Positions 35,374 to 47,260 of a stretch of 64,000 nucleotides of DNA are shown piece after piece. The stretch is from Leptodactylus fallax (lineage: Eukaryota; Chordata; Amphibia; Anura; Leptodactylidae). The stretch spans positions 3,052,501 to 3,116,500 of the forward strand of contig CAMRHE010000157.1 in the NCBI GenBank assembly GCA_947044405.1. Direction: 5' to 3'. Every line of letters begins with the position of its first letter. Within the stretch, counting starts at the first letter, position 1. A program made the position numbers and the translations under genes. Below the pieces are notes generated by a model, which was given only the letters and a program-made list of their open reading frames with translations, searched no databases and was not told the DNA's origin.

Positions 35374-38346
35374 TAGTAATATGAGACCAAAAAAAGGACC
35401 AAGGGAAGAGGAGGATGAAGGAAGTATTTATTCATTTTTGTGCATTTTCTGTGTTTAATGTTTCTTTAATAATACAAGGCAAAGGTTACTGTCTTGCCAT
35501 TGTGCTTGGTTTCTTGCTTTATCCTCATTCATGGCTTAATCTATAGCTCTACTTCTCACTATGCATCTGGTTTTGCCCTTTGGCACTGTATCATCTGTAA
35601 TTAGTATTCACAGTTGGCACAAATCCAAGGGTATTTTGAGGATAGGCCTGCAGAAGTGTCTACACCCCTCTGAGTGCATCAGAGGTGAATCTCTTAAACT
35701 CTGTATCTCAGGTTAGCTAGTTGAAATCCAGTTGTGGCACAGAGGGTTCACATTGTTCAGTTTATCTAAGCTTAACTTACCACTGAGTTTTACAAGAGTA
35801 AAGTGGGTAGAGCAGGGGTTAATGCCGTTGCAATCTTGGCAACTGCATGTATGCTTTGTACATTAAACATGGCAATTATCCTTTATTATATGTTTTTTTA
35901 AATATCAATTTGTAATGCATAAGGTCTATGACTGAATGGTTACTTTATATGGGAGGCAATGAGTACAGTATCAATTGCTCCATCTAGTCCCTGGGGGCGA
36001 GGTGCCAAGAGGATCTAGCATTACATGGAGAATTCTTTCTAAAATCTCATGAAGAAAGTGCATGGCCAAAGTTATCTGAGGCTGTCAGAAGTAACACATA
36101 CATACTTGAGGTTACAAATAGGTGCTATAACGATAGTTCATAGAGGTGATTTAATAAAGGTTATGTTTTCATTGCCTAGTCATACAGTGAGCTTTGGGAT
36201 ACTAGGGTTAGCCAAATTTTTAGATTTGGGCACAGTTAGGTTTTCAGATCTCTCCAAAGGACCACCTCTTTGAGAGGACCACTCCGCATTTAGACCAGAT
36301 TTGCAGATTTTCAATTCCCTATATTCTATATATATGCCTCTTCCATGGGAGAAAAATTTTTTAGAAGGCCAATTTTCATGGGAATTTTTGGTGGTAATTT
36401 TAAAGATGATTCACTGTACTCTAGTGGGAAACTTTGAGAAAAAGGAAGGGATTTCTTCGGAACCTCCATGATTTTACTGGTGCCGAGAGAGTCTACAGAA
36501 GTCATCTTTCTCTAGCTCTCTAGAAGACCCATCACATCTGTAGATCACACAGATAGCCCAATGATTCCAATATTGTGGTTGTAATGCTTCATTTCCCCTT
36601 TGTCAGTGCTTCAGAGGATTGGATACTTGCTGTTAGTCACCAAAAATTACAGCTGATCATTGGGGGTCACAGCAGCAGCTTACAGAGTGATCAGTTTATT
36701 TTCAGGGTACACATCTAAGAAAAAGTAATGGTGGATAACCAGCTTTAATGCCTACAACATTAGATCAATACAGTTCATGAAGCTCGGCCATAAATGTGCA
36801 CATGGTGGGTTTATCCAGGCTCACCTGGTTCATTTAGCAAACAAATGTTAATTTCAGATAGCACTAGCAATTGAGATCTTTGCCCTATTGAGAACTCAAA
36901 GAATGTAGCCACAAGTGTTCATACGATACAGAAAACAGGTCATGGACACGACATTTTCTAGTTTTATTCATAACACAATGAGAGACATACATAAAGCATT
37001 CTAGAATACTACTAAATAAATGTGGAAAATACATAAAAGAAAAGTTAAAAAAACAATGTTGTTGGCTATGCTGCAGGTAACAGCTAAAGTTCACAGCAGA
37101 GTAGTTCAGGTGAGGTTGCGCAGAAATGTTATAATGTTGGAAAAATTATTTTTTTTTATTTTAGTAGATTCTTTTGTTAAAGGAATTTTTAACATAAAAG
37201 GAAGAAACAGATAATAAAATAAATGGTTGGTATATCAGATCAAAGACTTCTGAGAAACTGTACCATATGTGCAATTTGTTTATAATAAGTCATGGGATAT
37301 TGGGCAACTACCAGTACCCTTATACAATAAAACACACGTGGCATGTTACTGTATTATTTTGCATTTGTTGCTACATATTGTTGATCCCAAACTTAGAACT
37401 TTCTTACTAGAACAAAATTTTACCTTTTTGGGATTCCACTTTCTAAATGAGTTTTTTTCTTAGACTACCACAGTGGCAGACAGTGGTGTGGTTTGACCAA
37501 TCGTGATGCACTTAGGTTGGGTTCACAAGAGTTATGAGCTCTGGGCACTGCTCGAATACCAAAATGGTCAGTTCACCCCTTGTCCACCCACAATATTTAT
37601 TTTTACAGGAAACATAAAGGATTGCTCATCACTATAAGTAATACTTAATAGACTTCCATCGCACTATCCCAGTGTTAGTTCCTCTAATTCATTCATAAGC
37701 TATATTAATTGAATTTGCACATCTACTTTAATAGCAATGTCTCACAGCAGTTGTTTGTCTGCCTTCTATTGGCAGTGTCAGCTGGGCAACAATAAAAATT
37801 AAATAGCTTGGTCTGTAATGAAGTGTGGATGTACATTGCAATATAACTTACAGGATCACTTCTTCATTAGGTGAAATAACCATGTAAATACACATGTTCA
37901 GCATACTATCTTTTATACCATATTATTTCTCAGTTGACCTCTTTAGAGGAAGTTGGATGACTGGGTGAGTCATGTTACATAATGTGGTCATCTAATGGTA
38001 GCAAGGCATGGTAAAAGATGTTCTTATCCTAGATTGAAGAGTAGAAGACTTTACTACTGCTGTCTCAAATCTTGAATGGCATGGCATGACTGCTAGCAAG
38101 CCACTCTTTGCTGACCCATTTGAGAATGGTGACTGGGAATACATTGTTGTTAGAAATGCATCAGATAGTCTGTCTCAGATAACTCGGAACTTTATCTCAA
38201 GGTCAGATTGGTTCTCAACTGATGCCAAGCATAACATTTGGCGAAACTCCCCACATTTTCATATCTCTTATGGCTTTATATAACTTTTTAATGTCCCAAA
38301 AAACATTTTAGTAAATTTCTATTGTGATGATTACTTTATTGTAATA
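35374..38346. other. Long quiet stretch
   Basis: No gene and no complete repeat was recognised. Around 36590-36700 there is mild similarity to transposon-type text (ACAGCTGATCATTGGGGGTC), possibly from the TTAA family seen at 24956. Open frames at 36049, 37020 and 38086 (plus strand) show no domain. Confidence 0.45.
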
Positions 38347-38348
38347 TA

Positions 38349-38707
38349 CAGTTGCATCTCAATAAATTAAACATTCATTCATTTCAGTAATTCAATTCAT
38401 AATCAGCGTCTTCTATGATTGTGTGTCCTACTGAACCAGACTGAGGGAACATTTAAAGGCTTAGGAAACCTTGGCAGGTGACACACTGAATTTACAATAC
38501 TGAATTTTTTTACAATATTCTAATTTTCTTAGATTTTGGTTTTCATTACCTGTAATCCATAATCAACATTTACAGAAATAAAACACTTGAAATAGAACAC
38601 TCTGTGTGTAAAGAATCTAGAAAATATAGGAGGTCACTTTTTTAATTTAATTACTGAAAGAAATAAACGTTTCAAAGATATTCTAATTTATTGAGATGCA
38701 CCTCTAG
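38349..38707. mobile_element. Tc1-derived miniature element
   Basis: The left end CAGTTGCATCTCAATAAATT and the right end (complement) CTAGAGGTGCATCTCAATAA, continuing AATTAGAATATC, match. TA duplications lie at 38347-38348 and 38708-38709. At 359 bp it has no transposase. It probably uses a Tc1-like enzyme not present in the window. Confidence 0.85.
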
Positions 38708-38904
38708 TATTGCAGTAGATTTTATTGTAGTATGTTACTAATAGAATGATTAATTTATTGTCATAGCAAACTGCAAGACAGGTAACTCTACAAAATATGG
38801 GAAATAAAGGGGTATTCCCATCACATCATTTACAGTATATCCATAGGGACCCTCATAAGGATCCTAGAAATGGAACACAGACCTACCTTGTGGGTATGCC
38901 ATAC

Positions 38905-39440
38905 ATACATGCATACCTCCCAACTCCCAAAGGACAGAAAGAGGGACAGAATGTGCAGCACGCCAATTTATCTCCACCCACTACTTTGACTCCCACTACT
39001 AATTTGATGGCTCATTGCCATCCATTTCTTTTTGTGCCCCCACAAAGTATAATGCCCCTACAGTCACCCTAACATTATATGCCCCCATATTATTTTGTTC
39101 CCCTCCAATTTCCCCCAACAGCATAAAGTCCCTTTCCTGGTGCACCCACAGTTTAATGTCACCCTCCAGCTGCCCCCCGTTTAATGTCACTGTCCAGCGA
39201 CTCCCACAGTTTAACATAAAAAACACTGATACTGATCTCTCCTCATTCCCCTACTGCTCTGTCTGAAGTTTCCGCTCCCGGAGGCTTCTCTGTAGCTGCA
39301 GGTGCAATGTAAGTGATATCATCACATCACGTCTACAGCTCCTGAAGCATACAGGAACGGAATGATGAAGCAGAGAATGGACGGATGCAGATGAGTTGAA
39401 GCCGGGACATACCTCCCACCGACTGGGACAGGACCCAGAA
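38905..39440. mobile_element. ACCTCCCAAC-type repeat with degenerate minisatellite
   Basis: It begins CATACCTCCCAACTCCC with AGAGGGACAGAATG, then TTTGTGCCCCCACAAAGTAT. About six loosely repeated 30-bp units (CAGTTTAATGTCAC-like, 39040-39215) follow. A second CATACCTCCCACCGACTGGG phrase at 39409 may be the far end or another copy. Confidence 0.55.
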
Positions 39441-42414
39441 ACCGGTACTGTCCTGCTGAATCTTTTTGTGAGTTATGCATACATGTCTATGATCAGAATA
39501 CCCCTTTAAGGAGTTATACAGATTATGTAAATAAAAACTGAAGTCTACCAGTCTAACTTCTGTAGGGGCAGCCCAACAGTACCTCAACAAGAGATACAAT
39601 TGGCTGTTGGATGTTAGCATGTCCGCTAATTTGCTCCCCATGGTGCTGTAGGGGTGTAGCTATACAGAGTGCAGGGTTAGCACTTGGCTTTGTAGCCTCT
39701 CTGCCACACAAGTAGATATCAGTATAATAAATGGCATGTTAGGTGGGAGACTCTGTTACACACTTTACAAAGCGACCCAGGGGTTTCACTTCTACCAACT
39801 TATTTTCACTCCCATTGTAATAAACAAGCTTTTAGGTTTATGAAGGAATTGAGAGAGATCAGACGAGGAATATAATATGTGTATTGCCAGCCTTGGGTTA
39901 TGTAGCTGATGCCCTACAAGTTGAATCCCACTGACTGAAGAATTTTAGTACTCGAGATGCTTGATTGTGAACTAATGGTTTATGCTCCAATTTTTTCTTA
40001 ATATTTTATGACTCTAATAAGATTTTCATGCAAATTTCATATGTACTGTATATAAATAAATGTTTTAGCAGTAATTCTGTAATTCAGGAACATTGCAGCA
40101 TCCTCATTCTGTGTGGAGTTAATATTCCGGCTGTTCCTCTTCTTTGTCTGAGAACTACAAGCTTATAGCAGGCAGTACATAAACTGGCAGAGAAGTAGCA
40201 GAAATGTTTAAAGATTAACACCAGATTGTCTGTTGTTTTAGTTGAAGACATATTGTATGCTACAGAATAGCTGGTACAGCAGTACTGCATGAAGTTTTCA
40301 TGAAAACTAGAAATTTGCTTCATTTTAAGATATTTTTAAAAAGCTGCTGTGACTAAAGTCAAGTCAACAAATCATAAAAAGGATTGCACTGGTGTTGTCC
40401 ATAGAAACTGATCAGCCAGAGTACACTACATAGCAATCTCTTTTTTTGCCTCAGGTAGCACCATTACTTATTATAGCACTACTATAAGTATTGCAGACAT
40501 GTCTGGTCTTTTTGTTGTTTGGAATTGAGAAAGGCATCAATGGTTAAATAATTATCAGACATGACAATGAATTTCATAGTAATTGTACAAATTTTGATAC
40601 ATATGATCTGTGATAGTCATTGCAGATTTATATGATTTTCGTCCAAAATATTCAATATTTTCAATCTCAACCTAAAGACATTTGTAAAGTTGCCTTCCGA
40701 AACATATGGGTTGCTTTGGCTTCCTCTGGATCAACACAGCAAGATGATTGGCTGAACTAAATGGGCTTAACATTGTTTTCATGTTACTATGAGTTTTCTC
40801 AGTAGGAATTAACTTTTTTCAGTAATCAAACAGTTATTGATAAGGATCATTACAATGGTTTTCCAGGATTATGATATTGATGACCTATGATTCTTTATAA
40901 TGAAGACGCCTGTTGGCATTTCATGCTGCCGGTGGTTCAAAGAGCATCAAACTGCTGACAGGTTACTGTTAAAGTCATTTATTGGCATAAAATATCAAAT
41001 TCATAATTTGTCCCATATGTTCCTCTTACTATTAATCTGCGCTAGAGACCTAGGCAGAACCAAAGTCTTCCCTCCCCTGGCAGCTAACAATATAGTCCAT
41101 TCTTACTTCCCCTGCCGAAGGAGTCTTCTCAGCTATATTGCCATGCTACTGCAGGGGCTCTGCCCCTTACCTGACAAACAGGGGAGAAAGCTATTTCTAT
41201 TGGCTGTCATTCAGAGAACAGAAGATTACTATGCAAAACCTGGCTGTGGGGAGAGCATGTGTGTCCACCTGCACTAAGCTCATTAGGTGGACATGAACAT
41301 TGCTTTACTCTTTAAACACAAGGGGGCACCATACTATGAAAGTAAATGTCATATGTTGAGTTTTATGAACAATACAATGAATATAATATGAATACTTTTT
41401 TCCACTGAAAATGGAGAGCATATCTAAAGTTGTACAATTTATTGGGCGATACTAAAACACTGTTGTTGCATTAGTTGTTCTGAAAAAGTGCTAGAATAAT
41501 GTTCAGAATTTTATCTGGAGGTTCTTACATGTGAAGGATTCTGGAATTTAGTAGAGCTTTAGAGCTATAAATCATGAAACAGATTTGAAGGCAAAGACTT
41601 AACATAACACTTCCAATGAATATTTGTACTAATGAGTAAAGGAATCACTATGGCGGATTGAGGGAGTCATTTCACAAGATGTAATTGCTCATTTTAATTA
41701 TGGTCAGTGAAGGGGGAGAGAGATGACAGGGGCTGCTGTGCGTGAGATCAGGATAAACTCATGAGAACAGATAACATCATAAATTTTGGAGATATACAAA
41801 TACCAGCATCTTTCTAAGTCATTTAGCACGAGTTATGCCAAGAAAGAAAAAATGTTATGATATTCTTGAAGTCACCACATCCATCACAGAATACAGAGAG
41901 CAAGCACAGACTCTGTCAGACTGGACTGTATCACCAGGATGAGACATATCTCCAAGACAGAAGTGCGAATAGGCAATTATAGCTAATTATAAGCAACAGT
42001 GAAAACAAACTCCAGTAGATATAGTCCTTCATCTTGACCCTATCATCAGTACATAAAGTCTGAAGAGTCTGATAGAAATGCAATGTGGTAAGTTAAATTC
42101 CTCCCTCAACTGGGGATTTATGAGTTGCTGTCTTTGTTACATTACAGAAAAAAACTCTCAATAGTATGGCGGTTGTCGGCACATTAAATATGGAGTCTGC
42201 TCAGAAGCTGAGCAGACACCATAACCACCAAGTCACAGGCATTCCTCCCTCTCCCGTTCTGTTCCATAGTCACACTTTTACTTTCAATATGTAGGTCAGC
42301 TTCCATTTGGCAAGATAGCGGGAGTCGTGCTACCTCTATGACAGCCAGGAGATGTATTGTAGTCTATGGTAAAGTCTGAGTGATTTCATGATCACTGATT
42401 CAAGCCTCTTAGGG
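39441..42414. other. Mostly quiet; small scraps and a possible conserved block
   Basis: A GGGGTGTAGCTATACAGAG end-like phrase lies at 39650. A TTAA-family scrap (TTTTCCAGGATTATGATATT) lies at 40860. The frame at 40900-41277 (125 codons) has no domain. At 41640-41820 non-repetitive text includes GTAATTGCTCATTTTAATTA, the kind of paired ATTA motif seen in conserved enhancers; inference only. Confidence 0.35.
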
Positions 42415-42945
42415 AGGTTAAAATTTTTTTTAAATAGTTCTAAAAAATATATAAAAAAAAAAAAAGATATAAAAGTTCAAATCACCCCTCTTTCCCAAAT
42501 AAAAATAAATAAACAAACATATTAGGTATCTCCAAAAATGTGAACACTGCAACAGGAACAAAAATCAAAATGACCAAACTGGTGTTTTCACCATTGCACC
42601 CCCCCAAAAAATTGAATAAAAAGCTATCAAAACATCAGATATTCCCCAAAATGGTATAAGTAAAGAGTGCAAGTTTGTTAAGGTATTAAAATGTAACAAA
42701 AACTATAAATTTGTTATCACCATAATTGTAATGTCCCACAAATTACAAGTAACATGTCATTTTAGGTGCACAGTGAACACAGTAAAACCAAAACCCATTT
42801 GAAAATGGCACAAATTCAGATTTTTTCTAAATTTCCTCATTCTGACAATCTGCCCTGCAAAAAAATGGCTCTTATACACAGTATGATTGGAAAATTAAAA
42901 AAGTTATGGTTTTTGAAAGTCGAAAAATAGTTGTGGAGGAAAGGA
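42415..42945. mobile_element. A-rich dispersed repeat relic
   Basis: The order AAAGTTCAAATCACCCCTC, AATAAATAAACAAACATATT, AGGTATCTCCAAAAATGTG, GTGAACACAGTAAAACCAAAA and CGAAAAATAGTTGTGGAGG matches a repeat I recognise as very common in frog genomes and similar in style to the right half of 33450-34418. It has no coding capacity. Confidence 0.55.
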
Positions 42946-43236
42946 GTGAAGCAAAAAGTAAGCAAACATATTTTATTAATAAGATATATTACAAAGCTTT
43001 TTATATTGACATGTACTATTCACACATACTATGTATTGCTTTATAATATGTTTTAAAAGGGGCTGGCCACTTTATAATTACTTTGCCCACATGTTTGTGA
43101 ATGAGGATTTTCAACTTACTAACAGATGCCTTTGCCACATCTGGACCATTTTCATAACTTTCAATGCAGGGAGCAGGGGAAAATAATTTACAGTACATAA
43201 ACTGCCAGACATCAAAGTAACAACCAACCTTAGGCC

Positions 43237-43455
43237 TCATTCACAGATCTGCATCTGTGGACATGTGAGGTCCGTGCTATTCACGGGTGGTCCGAGCTCA
43301 TTTACGGCTGTCTAAATAAACAAATTAACATGAATGGGTATGTATGGCATCTACAAACAATGCGGAGCACTGGGGACAGGAGAGTAGGTTCTTTTTTTTT
43401 TCACCTCCCCCGACCTAATTAAAAAATATAATTTTAGCCTGGACAACCCCTTTAA
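43237..43455. mobile_element. Right-end fragment of a TTAA-type element beside a hAT-like scrap
   Basis: The right part ends TAGCCTGGACAACCCCTTTAA at 43435-43455. This is the complement of the TTAAAGGGGTTGTCCAGG end at 32675. The left part (TAGGCCTCATTCACAGATC) looks like a hAT-type end. Confidence 0.5.
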
Positions 43456-43664
43456 GGCTGAGGCCCCATATTGCAGAAATGCAGCTTTTCTTGTTGCAGA
43501 TTTTGCTGCGTATTTTTAAACCAAAGCCAAGAATGGATACAAAGGGAATGGGAAATATATAGGAAGTTCTTATACTTCTACCTTCTGCTCAATTCACTTC
43601 TGGCTTTGGCTCAAAATACTGCAGAAAAATCTGCAACAAAAAAGCTGCATTTCCATAAGCATAT
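43454..43664. mobile_element. hAT-like miniature element
   Basis: The left arm GAAATGCAGCTTTTCTTG, TTGCAGATTTTGCTGCG and AAACCAAAGCCAAGAATGG pairs with the right arm CACTTCTGGCTTTGGCTC, ATCTGCAACAAAAAAGCTGC and ATTTCC. The outermost right bases are lost. The left end AAGGCTGAGGCCCCATATTG also occurs at 48895 and, altered, at 62614. Confidence 0.75.
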
Positions 43665-45329
43665 ATCAAGTCATTGCAAATATTTTTAATAAATGTTACT
43701 ATGCATTTAATGACAGAGATTTTTTTCGGGAAAGTGGAAAAGGAGGTACACATATGAAAAAGTCGGAATTTTGTTTTAAGCAAACCATGATTTGTCCAAA
43801 AAAAATGTGACTCTTTATACCTATGCATAATGAATCTGCCCCATTGTTTTTGAAGTCATTTTTCTCTATCTCTTCAAAAGCTTCATCTGTTTTGCGATCT
43901 GTGTTGCAGGTCATTTAGGGTCCTTATTATGGTCTTATTTTGGTGCACGACATGGAAACCATATGTAAAGGAAGCATTATACTGGTGGAATTGAAGGTAA
44001 TTTCAACCTATTTTGGAGTCTGGATTGTTCATTGATCTCAGTAACAATACAATGTTCTGTAAATATTTAGAACAGTTTACTAATGGGTACTAATAGCTTT
44101 GGGCTTCTGCCATTGGCTCGATGACAAGAGTACACTTTGGATTTTTCTGATGTGTATTTTTTGCAGTGTGAACATACTCCTGTAGTCCGACACTTTAGCT
44201 ATTCAGATTTCTTTCTCTGAACAACAGAAGTTCTGTATTGTTATAGACACTCTACAGGATATTACAGTTATGGACAATCCTTAGATTAGGCCTCTTCACT
44301 ACACTACCCATAATAGTGACATCCATACGAGTGTGCTGTGGCTTAGCCTACTCAAAAGATCAGGGATAATGGTGGTTGAGTAGTACTACCAGGCTCATCA
44401 ACACTCAAATGGTAGTTGTGCTGGGTACTTCAGAGACCAGCTTGGATGGCTTATCAGACTGGGTCAACATTCATACATGGATGACCAATCCTAAGATTAG
44501 ACACTTAATATGTAGTACAGAATTTGGATTTAACCCTGAATCAACAGGATTTTAACAAATAAATTTTTATTGTATTTGTAGAGAAATTTTATGCGTTTTA
44601 AAATACAATGGATTCCTGTTCACTGTGTTCATTGGTTTTGAAACAACAGTGTAAAATAAGTAAGCCTACATTCACCTCTGCGTTTTTTACACCATTCTTC
44701 TGTTCTGTCACAGGAACAAAAAAAATGGACTGAAAAGGAAACACAGATCTGTCTAATGTTGGACACAAACTATCTGTTATGTTCTCTGTCATTTTTCAAG
44801 ATGAAAAAGTCCTGCACACAGGAATTGTCTGTGATTTTAGATGAACTCTGTGATGGTGACTTCTGACACAGTGAACATGTGAATGGAACCTAAAAGTGTA
44901 ATACGCCCATTAAAACTCCCCTGCTGCTCCAATGCAGATGCTAACGTAGTCTCTTTTCTTCTTGCTCCAGCGATGACGTTTTAACAAAACAGAACTTTAA
45001 ACAGAACTACAGCGGTGTGTCCACACATCACCGCTACAGCCATTTTGATATGTCCTATGTCAGCACCAAAGCAGCAGAGGAGTGGTAAGGTGGGTATTAC
45101 TCATTTTATTTTACACAATTGTATGCTGCGTTTAAGAATCATGGGAATGGAATAGCTACACAATGCATCCCTATCTATCATACTGTGTGTGATGATAAGA
45201 GCCACAGATATGTATTTCTTGTACTACTACTCGCTCATATTGTGTGGTTCCTGTCTGGTATCAGCCACTTGGTCATAGGCTTGAGGAAAGTGGTTCGGGG
45301 ACTCTGTAATCAACAACCCTTTTGATCCC
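43665..45329. other. No recognised feature
   Basis: Ordinary sequence. No repeat ends and no supported coding frame. Confidence 0.5.
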
Positions 45330-46490
45330 CAGAGAGTCACTGACACAGGCCTTTGTTTACATAACAGTGCTACACTCATTAACTTGGCAGGGGGTCTTGC
45401 AGAAAGGATGTGCTGGGAGGGTTCTCTGCACACCATCCACAGACAAGTTGGAGCCAGCTACACATCAAAAGGATTATGGTTTTATGGCAATATTTGCCCT
45501 GGGGAACCTCTTACAGTTGCCCCGATAAATTCCCCAGATGCGCCAGGCCTAGGCACATACTCAGAATACACAAATGTTACTGTTCAAAGCCCAGGAAAGG
45601 TCCAGACACTGATCTACTTACCCAAAGGAGATTGGGGTGTCATCCTTGGGATCTCGCCACGAACCCTATCATACCTCCTGCCCGACTCTACAGTCATCGG
45701 GCGAGGAAATATAAGGAAAGATGATTCTGAGGGATTTGGAAAGGAGGGCGGGGCTCCTTCTCCTGGTGATATCACTTAGGGAGGAGACCTTTTTAGTTAA
45801 AAGTTCTCAGACCAGGAAGAGGGATGTCTTTTGTCTTTTTTGTTCCTGGAGGAGGGGTGAGAGCAGGTCATGGTGTACACTTCAACCATGTGGCCTGCCA
45901 TGCGGCCTAGCATTGAGTCCTGAGACTCTTTGTTAACCTGGAAGAGATGTAACAGCATGTAGGAGACACATGCTCTGTAACTTGCTTAAGGAAGAACCGT
46001 GAAGCCTACCACAAGGGCTCAGAGAAACAGACTATCTACTTGTTCTGGTAATTTTCTATATGGGCTTCTTCTGCTGAAAGCCACCTGGATAGCACTGCCC
46101 GAGCCAAGGGGGTGCTGCCACTGGAATAGCATGCCCGGCCACATGCTTTTGGACTGCTTTAAGTACGCGCCCTGAGCTCAACATCCGGAGCCCAGAGAAC
46201 CAACCACAGACTTGTGTTAGTATTATTTCTGTTTATTCCAACTTTTATTTTGTGCACCGAGTCATGTTCCACTTGTATTTGCTTGATAACCGCTACATGT
46301 ATTTTCTGTATGTGTTAAGTGTCTAGTACCGATCCTTTTAGGGGTTAATAAATATATAAAATTTAGAAAGCTCGTTTTGTATTATCCTATGGGCCCAGAA
46401 CACTCACTGGTGGTGGGCATGAGGTAAATGAAGCGATCTCAGGTGTGCCGAAAGCGGTTTCGGTAGGACGAGATCCTTAACACTGTGACA
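45330..46490 (+). mobile_element. LTR-like retroelement relic (possible 3' end)
   Basis: An open segment (45384-45779) is followed by a purine-rich run (GGAAAGGAGGGCGGGGC at 45738) and a long non-coding tract with AATAAA at 46347-46352. The last 170 bases (GTTAATAAATATATAAAATT, GTATTATCCTAT, GAACACTCACTGG, GAGGTAAATGAAGCG) recur on the minus strand at 63120-63340, so this is a dispersed repeat. The polypurine run, AATAAA and sharp repeated end suit an LTR, but TG...CA borders were not proven. Confidence 0.5.
45384..45779 (+). CDS. Unassigned open frame, possibly retroelement-derived
   Basis: 131 codons from an internal ATG. I recognise no domain; hydrophobic stretches such as TLIYLPKGDWGVILGIS are present, with no clear zinc, protease or reverse transcriptase motif. 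Its place just before the polypurine run would suit the tail of a retroelement gene, but a chance open frame cannot be excluded. No function is claimed. Confidence 0.2.
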   Translation: MAGGLAERMCWEGSLHTIHRQVGASYTSKGLWFYGNICPGEPLTVAPINSPDAPGLGTYSEYTNVTVQSPGKVQTLIYLPKGDWGVILGISPRTLSYLLPDSTVIGRGNIRKDDSEGFGKEGGAPSPGDIT

Positions 46491-47258
46491 AATGTCATTT
46501 TACTTTCTTTTAAAATCACATATTAAACTTTGTATGTGCCTGTATCAGAATTTTTCCATACACTCTTGAAACAGAAGAAATAAACACATTATACATGGCA
46601 GAGCATCACTCTCATCTGCTGAAATGAGACCTAGAGGGCTACTTTCAATCTGTGGTGGTCACAGATATAGTTGGTTTATTTTACATTGTGCAGCTGCTTG
46701 GATAAAAACCTGTCTTCCCGAAGCCTCTGCACCTAATGAGGAGGTTTAGATGGAAGCGGCGCGGAGTCATCCATCCTTAGAATTAGCACAGGCAGGGGAA
46801 TAAATTAAGCCGAAGCTCGGCAGTCTGGAGCTGGAGAGATGAAAGAAATGTTGCCCAGCTTTTTGAAAAGGAAAATGGTACATAAAAAACTGAATGTAGA
46901 ATTGAACTGCATGTACACATATTGTAAAAACCTACACTCCTTACTCAATTCTGGTTTCACATTTCTAATACTATATACACATGTTTTACATTCACGTCTT
47001 ATTTTTTTTAATGGAATCGTATGCATATTTACCAAGGGGAGATTACAGAATGGTACCTAGTAACAAAGAAGAGTCCACAAAAGTAGGATGGAAAATCGAA
47101 ACTACAGACTTTGAGATCTGAAGATCTCCAACTTAGTAGATAAAGGATCGTGACACAAGGAGAAATATTGTGGCTGCCTTTTTTGGCAATTAATGCTGGT
47201 TATAAGGACCACAACCCTGTAACGTCATCTTCTGATATCTTCTGAAATGCTTTAGACA
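46491..47258. other. Unique sequence with a GC-richer block
   Basis: At 46600-46860 the sequence is non-repetitive and richer in GC (GCACCTAATGAGGAGG, AAGCGGCGCGGAGTCATC). It is a candidate conserved non-coding element. Nothing else was recognised. Confidence 0.25.
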
Positions 47259-47260
47259 TA

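Noticed and set aside
40900..41277. 125-codon open frame as a gene
   Set aside because: Starts inside a TTAA-element scrap, has no known domain and no supporting splice or promoter context.
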